A stretch of DNA of 8,581 nt, from the NCBI GenBank assembly GCA_016180145.1, contig JACPBT010000009.1, forward strand, positions 1 through 8,581, in the 5' to 3' direction. The position numbers and the translations under genes are program-made. Positions 1 through 6,013 of the stretch are shown piece by piece. The stretch comes from Candidatus Woesearchaeota archaeon. Its GTDB lineage: Archaea; Nanobdellota; Nanobdellia; Woesearchaeales; UBA10216. The number at the start of each line of letters is the position of its first letter. The first letter of the stretch is position 1. The notes under the pieces are model-generated. The model worked only from the letters and a program-made list of their open reading frames with translations. It made no database searches and had not been told where the DNA came from.

Positions 1-1095
1 TAAAACTTCAAAATCACCAAATACCGCTTTGGCACTACTTCGTATTTCATAATTATCGCTTCCTGAAACCATTCTTGTCCGTTCAACAACAGCATCCAGC
101 GTCTCCTGAAGCGGAGCGCGTATACTTTCTGCAGCGTATCCCCAGAATTCAGAAACCCTCCCATGAACTGACTGCTTATAGCTTTCAAAAGCTTTACTGA
201 GAGTAGCTGCTTCCATCGCAGCCCTTAATGATGACTTGACTTCATCAGGAAAATTCCTTCTTTGTTTGTGTTTGCCCTGTTTTCCTGCATATCCGGATGG
301 AACTTTTTTAAGCGTAAAATAAAGGTTCATAGGAAAAGACATAATCATACTGTCATAACTGCCTGATGCAACCCAATCGCTAAAAAGCCGGCTCTCAAGC
401 AACTCACTGATTTTAGCAGCATCTGCCTGCCTGCCACCAGCGAGTGCCTGACGCATAGCATCATACATCACAGGGGTTCTAATTCTGGAAGGTATTTCTC
501 CTGAAACTGTCCGCAGTTTAGAAATAGTCATTGAGCGTCTATTCAGCATATTTTCCAGAGTGAGGTTTTTTATCCGACCTCTCCACCACTCTTCAAACTG
601 CTTCTTTTTTTTATCACCAAAAACAACCCCAACACCAAAACCCAACGCCTCACTATGCGAGACACCATTCTGATAGAGAGGTTTAGCTGCGTTAAAGACA
701 TCGGTAACTTCAGGCTGGTAGGACATCATATTCCGGTGGGTGGTGGCTGGAAAAATGTCTGCATAAACAAGCCAGTGATAGTAATTACCGAATTGCTGTT
801 TTGTCAGTCCGAATTGCGCTGCGAAAGAATCAAGGCTAACAACCTCTCTCTGAACTGCTCCTGCATCAACAAGCTTTCCAAATGCATCAGTAACCCTATT
901 TGACAAAGTATGTGGATGCCGGTTTTGCAAACTAGGCTGCGGAGCATCAACAAGCAGCCTTAGCAAACCGGCCTTCCCAATTTGAGGGTTTTCGCGGATT
1001 AAACACATAATACCCTTAAGTGAAGGACTTCTTTCTGAAGCAATCGCATCTTCAAGGGCTTGCGGATTTGTAACAAGATATTTTATTTGCGCCAT
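1..1095 (-). CDS. Unrecognised protein, C-terminus cut by window edge
   Basis: Reading the minus strand from an ATG at 1095 gives 365 codons with no stop, continuing past position 1, so only the N-terminal part is visible. It begins MAQIKYLVTNPQALEDAI. I do not recognise the family. Residues about 25-85 (from SPSLKGIMCLIRENP to LVDAGAVQRE) read like a winged helix, followed by a second HTH-like stretch near DSFAAQFGLTKQQFGNYYHW. The rest is soluble, mixed alpha-helical and rich in basic patches (GDKKKKQFEEWW, GKQGKHKQRR), with no signal peptide or clear membrane span. This could fit a DNA- or RNA-binding protein, but that is inference. The start is supported by a TATA-like box 24-31 bases upstream, as for a leaderless mRNA. 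It diverges from the SurA-like gene across a 75-bp spacer. Short frames on the opposite strand here are shadows. Confidence 0.8.
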   Translation of the reverse strand, partial: MAQIKYLVTNPQALEDAIASERSPSLKGIMCLIRENPQIGKAGLLRLLVDAPQPSLQNRHPHTLSNRVTDAFGKLVDAGAVQREVVSLDSFAAQFGLTKQQFGNYYHWLVYADIFPATTHRNMMSYQPEVTDVFNAAKPLYQNGVSHSEALGFGVGVVFGDKKKKQFEEWWRGRIKNLTLENMLNRRSMTISKLRTVSGEIPSRIRTPVMYDAMRQALAGGRQADAAKISELLESRLFSDWVASGSYDSMIMSFPMNLYFTLKKVPSGYAGKQGKHKQRRNFPDEVKSSLRAAMEAATLSKAFESYKQSVHGRVSEFWGYAAESIRAPLQETLDAVVERTRMVSGSDNYEIRSSAKAVFGDFEVL

Positions 1096-1118
1096 AGGAA
1101 AAGGGTAGTCTGGGAAGG

Positions 1119-1133
1119 CTTTTAAACCTTTTC
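1119..1133 (-). promoter_or_regulatory. TATA/BRE of the leftward unrecognised gene
   Basis: On the minus strand GAAAAGG is followed by TTTAAAAG. This is a purine-rich BRE plus an archaeal TATA box whose near edge is 24 bases from the ATG at 1095. With archaeal initiation about 25 bases past the box, transcription would start at or next to the start codon, and no Shine-Dalgarno sequence is seen. Confidence 0.6.
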
Positions 1134-1150
1134 AAAAACTTTTTAATAAG
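1132..1150 (+). promoter_or_regulatory. TATA/BRE of the SurA_N-like gene
   Basis: Reading plus, TCAAAAAC and CTTTTTAATAAG form a BRE/TATA-like element centred about 26 bases before the ATG at 1171, predicting a leaderless transcript. It abuts the oppositely oriented TATA at 1119-1133, so the two divergent promoters share about 30 bp and may interfere with or co-regulate each other. Confidence 0.55.
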
Positions 1151-1170
1151 AAGTTTTCTCTCGGCATATT

Positions 1171-1830
1171 ATGAAAGGCAAAAAAACACTTGCAGCGCTT
1201 GTGCTTATGCTTGCAGTGCTTGTTACTGTAACAGCAGTAATAAACACAACAAACACGCCAAAAGAGCCTGAGACGCAGCATGAAACAAGGGAAATAGCAG
1301 CACTCGTAAACGGGCAGCCAATATATATTCAAGAGATTGAAAAAGAGCTTGCAACAATCCCGCAACAGCAGAGGCTCAACCTAACAAACTTTCAGGTGCT
1401 GGACTTCCTGATAGAAAAAAAGCTGCTCATCCAGCAGGCTGACAAGGCAGGCATCAAGGCAGCACAGCAGGATGTGGATGCACTTTACAGGACATACGCA
1501 AACCCCTACACATTCAACCTTGAGCAGACAGAAGCGCTGATAGCACAACAAAATCTCACAGAAGAGGAATTTGTGCAAAGGCTTCAGGAACAAGCCAAAA
1601 TAAACAAGTTGCTGGACAAAAAAACAAGCCAATTCTCAATCAGCAACGGCGAAGTGCGGCAAATGTATGAGTTAAACTACAGAAATAAAAACATCACCTT
1701 TGAGAAAGCAGAGCCGCAAATAGTGTCATTTCTCATAAAGAAAAAGAGAGAAAACATAAAACAGGACTACATAAACCAGCTGAAGCTACATGCAAAAATA
1801 GTGCCATTCATAGAGCAAACCTCTTCCTAA
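1171..1830 (+). CDS. Membrane-anchored SurA N-terminal domain-like chaperone
   Basis: A 219-residue protein. Residues 1-5 are basic (MKGKK) and about 6-25 form a hydrophobic segment (TLAALVLMLAVLVTVTAVI), so it is an uncleaved anchor or a signal peptide, with the rest outside the membrane. After a short linker, ALVNGQPIYIQEIEKEL (about 44-60) is the typical opening of SurA/PrsA-type foldases. It is followed by a helical body with VLDFLIEKKLLIQQADKAGI, long Q/E/K-rich helices and SNGEVRQMYE near residue 160. No rotamase (PPIase) domain separates the two halves of the chaperone fold, so it is best read as a holdase-like extracytoplasmic chaperone rather than an enzyme. The family name rests on motif resemblance, and substrates are unknown. 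Its TAA overlaps the dnaG stop of the convergent gene. The start is supported by the TATA box about 26 bases upstream. Confidence 0.75.
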   Translation: MKGKKTLAALVLMLAVLVTVTAVINTTNTPKEPETQHETREIAALVNGQPIYIQEIEKELATIPQQQRLNLTNFQVLDFLIEKKLLIQQADKAGIKAAQQDVDALYRTYANPYTFNLEQTEALIAQQNLTEEEFVQRLQEQAKINKLLDKKTSQFSISNGEVRQMYELNYRNKNITFEKAEPQIVSFLIKKKRENIKQDYINQLKLHAKIVPFIEQTSS

Positions 1831-3116
1831 AGTTCGCTTACTGTCGCAAGCAGAACAGGAGTCTCTGACTGCTTGGCGCGGTTGTCCATGCCGACAAGGC
1901 GCTTAACACCGGCAGACTCAGCAGCCTTCAGCAAGTCACGCTCAATAATGCCATCAAAAACAATTGCATTCACGTTACTAAGCCCCTTCAATGTAAGCTG
2001 AAGCTCACTGACAGGAACCTTGCCAAGAATGTTAAGCTTGCCATCAAGCAGGTAAGCAGCACGGGAGCCGATAAGCTCCTCAGACATGCCCCTGAAAACA
2101 TCCTTCTCCTGAGGGCTCATGCCTGAGCGCTTTAAGGGCGGCGCAACAGGAGCTGAAACAGGCCTTTCCACCCTCGGCGGAAGCGGAGCGGCAGCAGCAG
2201 GCTCATTCTCGGCAGAAGGCAGGGGCTTTTTCTCCCAATGCTGCTGCTGCTGCGTAACAGCAGGCTTTGATGAGACACCATTAGCTGCCCTGTCAAGCCT
2301 TATCTGCTGCGGAACAACCCTTGCACGCAAAGCCTGATGAATCTCTTTCTTTGTAATTTCCTCAACCTCCTTACCGTCAGGAGCCTTTGTAATGTAATCA
2401 ATGTCAGCCACCATCAAAAGCGACTTCAGAATCAAGTCGCCACCACGGTCGCCGTCAACAAAGACGGTAACAATCTTACGCTTGCAAAGCTCAACCACGG
2501 TTTCCGGAATAGAACTGCCATTGATGGCAACGGCATTCTTGAACCCATGCTTAAGCAGATTCACAACATCCGCACGGCCCTCAACAACTAGGATTTCATC
2601 ACCATCCTCAATGCCTGGCCCGGCAGGAAGCCTGTCCTTGCCATACTCCTGAATCTCCATCACACGGACAGCAAACATAACCTCATCCGCAAGCTCCTGC
2701 GAATCAGGCATGGAAGTGTCAATAAGATTCTTCAAAAGCTCCTTAGCCCTGTTAACAACATAGCTGCGCTTGCTGACACGAACATCCTCAATCTTCTCAA
2801 CCTTCAGCCTTGCATTACAAGGACCAATCCGCTCAATAACCTCAAGGGCGGCAGCAACAATGCTCGTCTCAGCCTTGTCAAGCGAAGAAGGAATAAGAAT
2901 AACACCGGAAGTCTTGCCGTTTCTCGTATCAACATTAACCTCAATCCTGCCAATCCTACCGGAACGCTGAAGCTCACGAAGCTCAAGGTCAGAGCCAAGC
3001 AAACCCTCAGTCTGTCCAAAAACAGCGCCGATAACATCAGGCTTGTCAACAACACCCTCAATGTTAATGCTTGAATGAACAATATACTTTGCCGAAACCG
3101 GACTAACCTTTCCCAT
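1827..3116 (-). CDS. dnaG: Archaeal DnaG (Toprim primase / exosome subunit)
   Basis: A 429-residue archaeal-type DnaG from the ATG at 3116. The N-terminal domain carries the diagnostic DVIGAVFGQTEGLLG (about 27-41) and RSGRIGRIEV (51-60). The Toprim domain spans about 173-255, with catalytic glutamate E179 in ILVVEGRADVV and metal-binding D221 and D223 in FVDGDRGGD. A low-complexity linker (about 270-335: a run of four Q, an A-rich stretch, many P) leads to a conserved C-terminal domain. In archaea this protein makes RNA primers in vitro and is a stable exosome subunit that favours poly(A)-rich substrates, so an RNA-decay role is at least as likely as priming. In-frame starts also exist at TTG 3146 and ATG 3122. 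I chose 3116 because GAGGGG sits six bases before it, and 3122 would directly abut that site. The length is typical for the family. The stop overlaps that of the SurA-like gene. Upstream lies a structured region that could be its leader. Confidence 0.95.
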   Translation of the reverse strand: MGKVSPVSAKYIVHSSINIEGVVDKPDVIGAVFGQTEGLLGSDLELRELQRSGRIGRIEVNVDTRNGKTSGVILIPSSLDKAETSIVAAALEVIERIGPCNARLKVEKIEDVRVSKRSYVVNRAKELLKNLIDTSMPDSQELADEVMFAVRVMEIQEYGKDRLPAGPGIEDGDEILVVEGRADVVNLLKHGFKNAVAINGSSIPETVVELCKRKIVTVFVDGDRGGDLILKSLLMVADIDYITKAPDGKEVEEITKKEIHQALRARVVPQQIRLDRAANGVSSKPAVTQQQQHWEKKPLPSAENEPAAAAPLPPRVERPVSAPVAPPLKRSGMSPQEKDVFRGMSEELIGSRAAYLLDGKLNILGKVPVSELQLTLKGLSNVNAIVFDGIIERDLLKAAESAGVKRLVGMDNRAKQSETPVLLATVSEL

Positions 3117-3122
3117 TTTCAT

Positions 3123-3128
3123 CCCCTC
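3123..3128 (-). promoter_or_regulatory. Shine-Dalgarno of dnaG
   Basis: GAGGGG on the minus strand, followed by ATGAAA and then the ATG at 3116, gives a six-base spacer. It resembles the GAGGTGA core complementary to archaeal 16S rRNA ends. It decides between the candidate starts at 3146, 3122 and 3116, and makes dnaG the only gene here with a clear Shine-Dalgarno site and hence a transcribed leader. Confidence 0.55.
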
Positions 3129-3144
3129 ATAAATTTTAAACCAC

Positions 3145-3228
3145 AATAGAACAAGCTAAATCTCTACCTACCCAAACCGCACTTCAAATGAACGATAGTA
3201 AAGCAATGATGATTCAACTTGTTCTATT
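3145..3228. repeat. 11-bp perfect inverted repeat upstream of dnaG
   Basis: AATAGAACAAG at 3145-3155 is the exact reverse complement of CTTGTTCTATT at 3218-3228, with 62 bases between. In minus-strand RNA the two arms could pair and bring the structured region at 3245-3391 next to the dnaG ribosome-binding site. As DNA it could be a two-site operator. The enclosed stretch holds no gene that I can see. Confidence 0.6.
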
Positions 3229-3244
3229 AAAACTTTAATCGTGA

Positions 3245-3391
3245 AATATTGGCAGCCCGCACTAACCCCCGAGTTCCCTGCCGGCAGACGCCTAAGCTCC
3301 CACGGGTAACCTATTGCGGGCTCAGCGCAAACGGTGGCTCTTAATCATCTTATCTCATAAGAGGACCTTAATCTGCGCTATTGATTGACGA
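3245..3391 (-). ncRNA. Candidate structured RNA or dnaG 5' leader, two hairpins
   Basis: Two hairpins abut with one base between them. The promoter-proximal one closes with six GC-rich pairs (3324-3329 with 3374-3379). It continues with three pairs (3333-3335 with 3365-3367) and six more (3338-3343 with 3358-3363) around a purine-rich 14-base loop. The second closes with eight pairs (3254-3261 with 3315-3322) around about 53 GC-rich bases with further short stems. A TATA/BRE on the minus strand predicts a start near 3391, about 12 bases before the first hairpin. A T-rich stretch near 3230-3236 could end a short RNA; otherwise transcription runs into dnaG as a long leader. The GC-rich block stands out from AT-rich flanks and has no open coding frame. 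I could not match it to SRP RNA, RNase P RNA, 5S rRNA, a tRNA or a known riboswitch. The ends are approximate. Confidence 0.5.
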
Positions 3392-3410
3392 TAAGGCTGG
3401 AAATAAGTCT

Positions 3411-3427
3411 CTATTAATAAAGGTTTT
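3411..3427 (-). promoter_or_regulatory. TATA/BRE of the candidate structured RNA
   Basis: On the minus strand AAAACC is followed by TTTATTAATAG, a good archaeal BRE/TATA pair. Initiation about 25 bases downstream would fall near 3391, just before the first hairpin. No start codon with an open frame follows, which favours an RNA gene or leader. Confidence 0.55.
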
Positions 3428-3434
3428 GCTAAAG

Positions 3435-3460
3435 ATTAAATTTCAATATTGAAAATTAAT
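3435..3460. promoter_or_regulatory. 26-bp near-perfect palindrome, possible operator
   Basis: The 14-base core TTTCAATATTGAAA is a perfect palindrome. Past one A/A mismatch on each side, ATTAA and TTAAT extend it to 26 bp. It lies just upstream of the BRE at 3422-3427, where a dimeric regulator would act, and about 50 bp past the end of the HTH protein gene at 3510-4055. It is not GC-rich with a T-tract on one strand, so it does not look like a terminator. Its role is inferred from position and symmetry only. Confidence 0.5.
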
Positions 3461-3509
3461 TGGGGGTGCAGCTTAATTGACGGTGTAGTTTTTGCCAAAT
3501 CGCTTTGGA

Positions 3510-4055
3510 CTAAGAAATGAAAAATTTATTAAAAGCCTCAGGATGGCTTTCAACATAAGGCTTAACAACAACATTCCACGCAGCACAAGCCACAAGATAA
3601 GAATGTTTCAACCCCTTATTAGCGCCATCTCTTCTCTCGCTGAGTATCTTCTGTTTAATATACCCGCCAAAAATTCTCGGCACAGTATTTGGAGAAATAT
3701 CAGCCTCAACCGCTGCTTCCCGATAATCATCCCCCCTTCCTACGCTTTCAAACAACTCACGCTGCCTCCGGGTAAGCTTAAGCACACTGATTTCAGGAAA
3801 GTCAACTTTTCTCCCTGAAACCGCAGCGTAAAAAAGGGCTGTTAACACCAAATTGTATTGGCCGTTAATCCCAAGCAGATTGCAAATGTCTCTCTTATGA
3901 GTCTCAACACTCCTGCTGCCTATAAACATTTTTTCTCCAGCTTCAGAGGCCGTAAACCCTTCAGCAACATAGCATAGAACCTCTCTCCGCCTTTCAGTAA
4001 GATAGGAAAACCTCGGAGCAACTGTTTCAACAACATTATCAATTGAAATAACCAT
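3510..4055 (-). CDS. Protein with two LuxR/GerE-type HTH repeats
   Basis: A 181-residue protein from the ATG at 4055. Residues about 19-80 form a clear LuxR/GerE-type HTH: LTERRREVLCYVAEGFTASE, then a recognition helix at SRSVETHKRDICNLLG. Residues about 94-140 repeat the pattern in diverged form: LTRRQRELFESVGRG, then DISPNTVPRIFGGYIKQKI. There is no N-terminal receiver, PAS or ligand domain, so the protein is essentially two DNA-binding units plus a short tail. LuxR-type HTHs are common in bacteria and sparse in archaea, which hints at bacterial origin. An in-frame GTG at 4073 is an alternative start; I prefer ATG because a TATA-like AAATAAAAG lies 24-32 bases before it. It follows the flavoprotein gene on the same strand by under 50 bp. 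It is likely a transcription factor with unknown target; the palindrome at 3435-3460 is one candidate. Confidence 0.75.
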   Translation of the reverse strand: MVISIDNVVETVAPRFSYLTERRREVLCYVAEGFTASEAGEKMFIGSRSVETHKRDICNLLGINGQYNLVLTALFYAAVSGRKVDFPEISVLKLTRRQRELFESVGRGDDYREAAVEADISPNTVPRIFGGYIKQKILSERRDGANKGLKHSYLVACAAWNVVVKPYVESHPEAFNKFFIS

Positions 4056-4078
4056 GTAAAAAAGGCAATCCACGACTG

Positions 4079-4087
4079 CTTTTATTT
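4079..4087 (-). promoter_or_regulatory. TATA-like box of the twin-HTH gene
   Basis: AAATAAAAG on the minus strand, preceded by the purine-rich GAAAAG, lies 24-32 bases before the ATG at 4055 and only 6 bases before the GTG at 4073. The spacing favours ATG 4055 as a leaderless start. The gene might also be read through from the flavoprotein gene. Confidence 0.45.
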
Positions 4088-4104
4088 CTTTTCAAATCAG
4101 ATAA

Positions 4105-5469
4105 TCACTTAAAACTCACGTTATTGGCAGCCCTCTGAACAACCTCAGACAAGGCAGGGTGAACGTGGACAGCGCCTGTAATGCTGCCAATCGCGCCGCT
4201 GCCGCAGCGCATGGCAACAACAACCTCATGAATCAAAGTTGAGGCATCAGGCCCTATAATGTGGCAGCCAAGAATCTTGTTTGCGCCCTTTTCCACAAGA
4301 ATCTTAACAAAGCTGCCGGTGTCCTTCAAGGCAGCGCCCATGCCAGTTCCGGAATACATATACTTCCCAACGCCGTAAGAGCCTTTTTTCAGGTCCTGCT
4401 CCCTTGCGCCGACGCCTGCAACCTGAGGAGAAGAAAAAATTGCATGAGGCATGGCATAATAATCAACCTTAACCTTTGAAGACTGATTCAAAGCATTACC
4501 GTAAGCATACTGGCTCTCAAGATTGGCACTATGCTTGAACAGATACTTCCCCGCAATATCGCCGGCAGCCCATACGCCTTTGACAGACGTTTCAAGGTAG
4601 TCGTCAGTTATTATATAACCCCGCTCATTGACCTTAATGCCGCCAGCAGCAACATCCAGCAAATCAGAATTAGGAACACGCCCGACAGCAACAAGAAGCT
4701 GCTCGGACTTCAGAGTTCTTTTCAGCTTTCCATGGCTTGCGGTCACAGAAAAAATGTTACCTTTTCTTGAAACCGACTCTGCACTGTATCCAAGAAGGAC
4801 GCTGTATCTTTTCCTGAACGCATCTGTAAACGCCTCTGCAACCTCCCTGTCCTCATTAGGAACAAGAAGCTCCTCACGCTGGATAATAGTAACCCTGCTC
4901 CCAAGCGCGCCGAAAAAGTGCGCAAGCTCAGCAGCAATGTAACCGCCGCCAATAATGGTAAGAGATTTAGGAAGCCTTTTAAGGCGCAAAGCCCCATCAC
5001 TCGTAATAAATCCGGAACCCTCCAAACCCGGGATGCCCGGAATCATGGGGCGCGTGCCTGCAAGAACGAAAAACCTCTCTCCTGTGATAACATGAGAACC
5101 GACCTTCAACTGCTTCTTTCCCACAAACCTGCCCCTCGCCCTGAAAAGCGTAATATTCCTGTCCTCAAGAATGCCCTCCTCAATATCACGCGCATCCCTG
5201 TCAACAAGAGAAGAAACCCCTGAAACAATCCTTCCAAAGTCAACAGAAAAACGCCCTGTTTTAATTCCAAACTTCCCTGCGGAGCGCACAGCCTCTGCAA
5301 CATCAGCAGAATGAATAAGCATCTTTGAAGGAATGCAGCCGCGATTAAGGCACGTCCCCCCCATAGGACCCTCCTCAACAAGAGCAACCTTAAAGCCGTG
5401 CCTTGCGGCAGAGTCAACAATGTTCAGCCCAGAGCCGGCACCAACAACCACAACATCAAAACGCTCCAT
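4105..5469 (-). CDS. Dihydrolipoamide dehydrogenase-like flavoprotein disulfide reductase
   Basis: A 454-residue class I pyridine nucleotide-disulfide oxidoreductase of full family length. The N-terminal FAD-binding stretch is FDVVVVGAGSGLNIVD. The redox disulfide motif GGTCLNRGCIPSK places the active cysteines at C40 and C45. The NAD(P)-binding loop is TIIGGGYIAAELAHFFG (about 171-187), the second FAD site is WAAGDIAG (about 300-307), and the C-terminal dimer-interface acid-base pair is H437/E442 in HVHPALSEVV. Family members pass electrons between NAD(P)H and a disulfide via FAD, acting on lipoamide, mycothione, glutathione or mercury(II). GAGSGLN instead of the usual GxGxxG resembles mycothione reductases and archaeal E3-like proteins. 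No 2-oxoacid dehydrogenase genes or lipoyl protein are nearby, so the substrate is open. A Cys-rich extracytoplasmic protein lies just upstream. The start is supported by a TATA box 22-31 bases before it. Confidence 0.9.
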   Translation of the reverse strand: MERFDVVVVGAGSGLNIVDSAARHGFKVALVEEGPMGGTCLNRGCIPSKMLIHSADVAEAVRSAGKFGIKTGRFSVDFGRIVSGVSSLVDRDARDIEEGILEDRNITLFRARGRFVGKKQLKVGSHVITGERFFVLAGTRPMIPGIPGLEGSGFITSDGALRLKRLPKSLTIIGGGYIAAELAHFFGALGSRVTIIQREELLVPNEDREVAEAFTDAFRKRYSVLLGYSAESVSRKGNIFSVTASHGKLKRTLKSEQLLVAVGRVPNSDLLDVAAGGIKVNERGYIITDDYLETSVKGVWAAGDIAGKYLFKHSANLESQYAYGNALNQSSKVKVDYYAMPHAIFSSPQVAGVGAREQDLKKGSYGVGKYMYSGTGMGAALKDTGSFVKILVEKGANKILGCHIIGPDASTLIHEVVVAMRCGSGAIGSITGAVHVHPALSEVVQRAANNVSFK

Positions 5470-5490
5470 AAAACAAAAACTGAGAACGCT

Positions 5491-5500
5491 GATTTAAATA
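5491..5500 (-). promoter_or_regulatory. TATA box of the flavoprotein gene
   Basis: TATTTAAATC on the minus strand lies 22-31 bases before the ATG at 5469. It predicts a leaderless transcript separate from that of the Cys-rich protein gene upstream. Confidence 0.6.
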
Positions 5501-5554
5501 CATTGCGATAATCCAACTACCGAATGAGGAAGGAAGGGCTGAAACCCGCCCAAT

Positions 5555-5887
5555 CTAATTCACCGGGTATAGACATCCAGACTTGCAAACCGTAGGGCAA
5601 GCCTTAGAGCCACCCAAGTAAAATTCAAACATCCCTGAAAGAGCAATTGACGGCTTCGGCAACCCGCACCCGCTTCCACAGGCTACAAAACAACCGCCAG
5701 CATCAATACAATCCTGAGCCTGAGGGAACCTCTCAAAGTAATTTTCAGGGTATGTTACTTTCATACACCTTTCAAACTCTCCAATATAATTCTCCTTTGT
5801 TTTAGATGCAGCATAGGCATACATCACTGACAAAACAAGAATCAGGGCAGCAACCACAGCCAATGCAGCCAACAGGATTTTCCTCAT
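5555..5887 (-). CDS. Small membrane-anchored eight-cysteine protein, function unknown
   Basis: A 110-residue protein that I do not recognise. Residues 1-3 are MRK, followed by a long hydrophobic segment (about 4-27, LLAALAVVAALILVLSVMYAYAA), so it is membrane-anchored or secreted. The remainder has eight cysteines at 41, 60, 66, 70, 74, 97, 101 and 105. C66, C70 and C74 are spaced by three residues, and C97, C101 and C105 repeat that spacing. An even number of cysteines outside the membrane suggests four disulfides; a metal site is the alternative. There are no histidines. It lies 85 bp upstream of the disulfide reductase gene on the same strand, but each gene has its own TATA box, so a functional link is only suggestive. 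The start is supported by TTTAAATAA 22-30 bases upstream. Confidence 0.7.
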   Translation of the reverse strand: MRKILLAALAVVAALILVLSVMYAYAASKTKENYIGEFERCMKVTYPENYFERFPQAQDCIDAGGCFVACGSGCGLPKPSIALSGMFEFYLGGSKACPTVCKSGCLYPVN

Positions 5888-5908
5888 ATTCGCTAACAGG
5901 CTACACCA

Positions 5909-5917
5909 TTATTTAAA
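5909..5917 (-). promoter_or_regulatory. TATA box of the eight-cysteine protein gene
   Basis: TTTAAATAA on the minus strand sits 22-30 bases before the ATG at 5887, so the mRNA should be leaderless or nearly so. Confidence 0.6.
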
Positions 5918-5973
5918 CTTATTGACGAATGGCGCAAGTCTATGTTTCAGCTACTTATTCAGACTATATTAAA

Positions 5974-5989
5974 GCGAAAGGTTTAAATA
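5974..5989 (+). promoter_or_regulatory. BRE/TATA of the toxin-antitoxin-like operon
   Basis: GCGAAAG followed by GTTTAAATA is a textbook archaeal BRE/TATA. The box ends 25 bases before the ATG at 6014, so transcription should begin at or beside the start codon. This decides for ATG 6014 over the in-frame ATG at 6029. Confidence 0.7.
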
Positions 5990-6009
5990 GTTGTATAAGT
6001 TTATATAAC
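5990..6009. promoter_or_regulatory. Imperfect dyad between TATA and start, possible autoregulatory operator
   Basis: GTTGTATA and TATATAAC flank a 4-base centre; seven of eight positions are complementary. The dyad covers the DNA between the TATA box and the predicted transcription start. That is where a winged-helix antitoxin or its toxin complex would block initiation, as is usual for type II toxin-antitoxin operons. In so AT-rich a stretch, chance symmetry is possible. Confidence 0.35.
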
Positions 6010-6013
6010 AAAT

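Noticed and set aside
655..903. 82-codon plus-strand open frame
   Set aside because: It is antisense to the long minus-strand gene at 1-1095 and has unlikely composition.
3206..3212. ATGATGA as box C of a C/D guide RNA on the plus strand
   Set aside because: No D or D' CTGA box follows at the required spacing.
3245..3391. SRP RNA, RNase P RNA, 5S rRNA or H/ACA guide RNA
   Set aside because: I could not find the conserved SRP helix 8 or Alu signatures, the RNase P conserved regions, the 5S loop sequences, or an ACA after either hairpin. The length is also too short for SRP or RNase P RNA.
3492..3818. 108-codon plus-strand open frame
   Set aside because: It lies opposite the twin-HTH gene, which has recognisable domains and a promoter.
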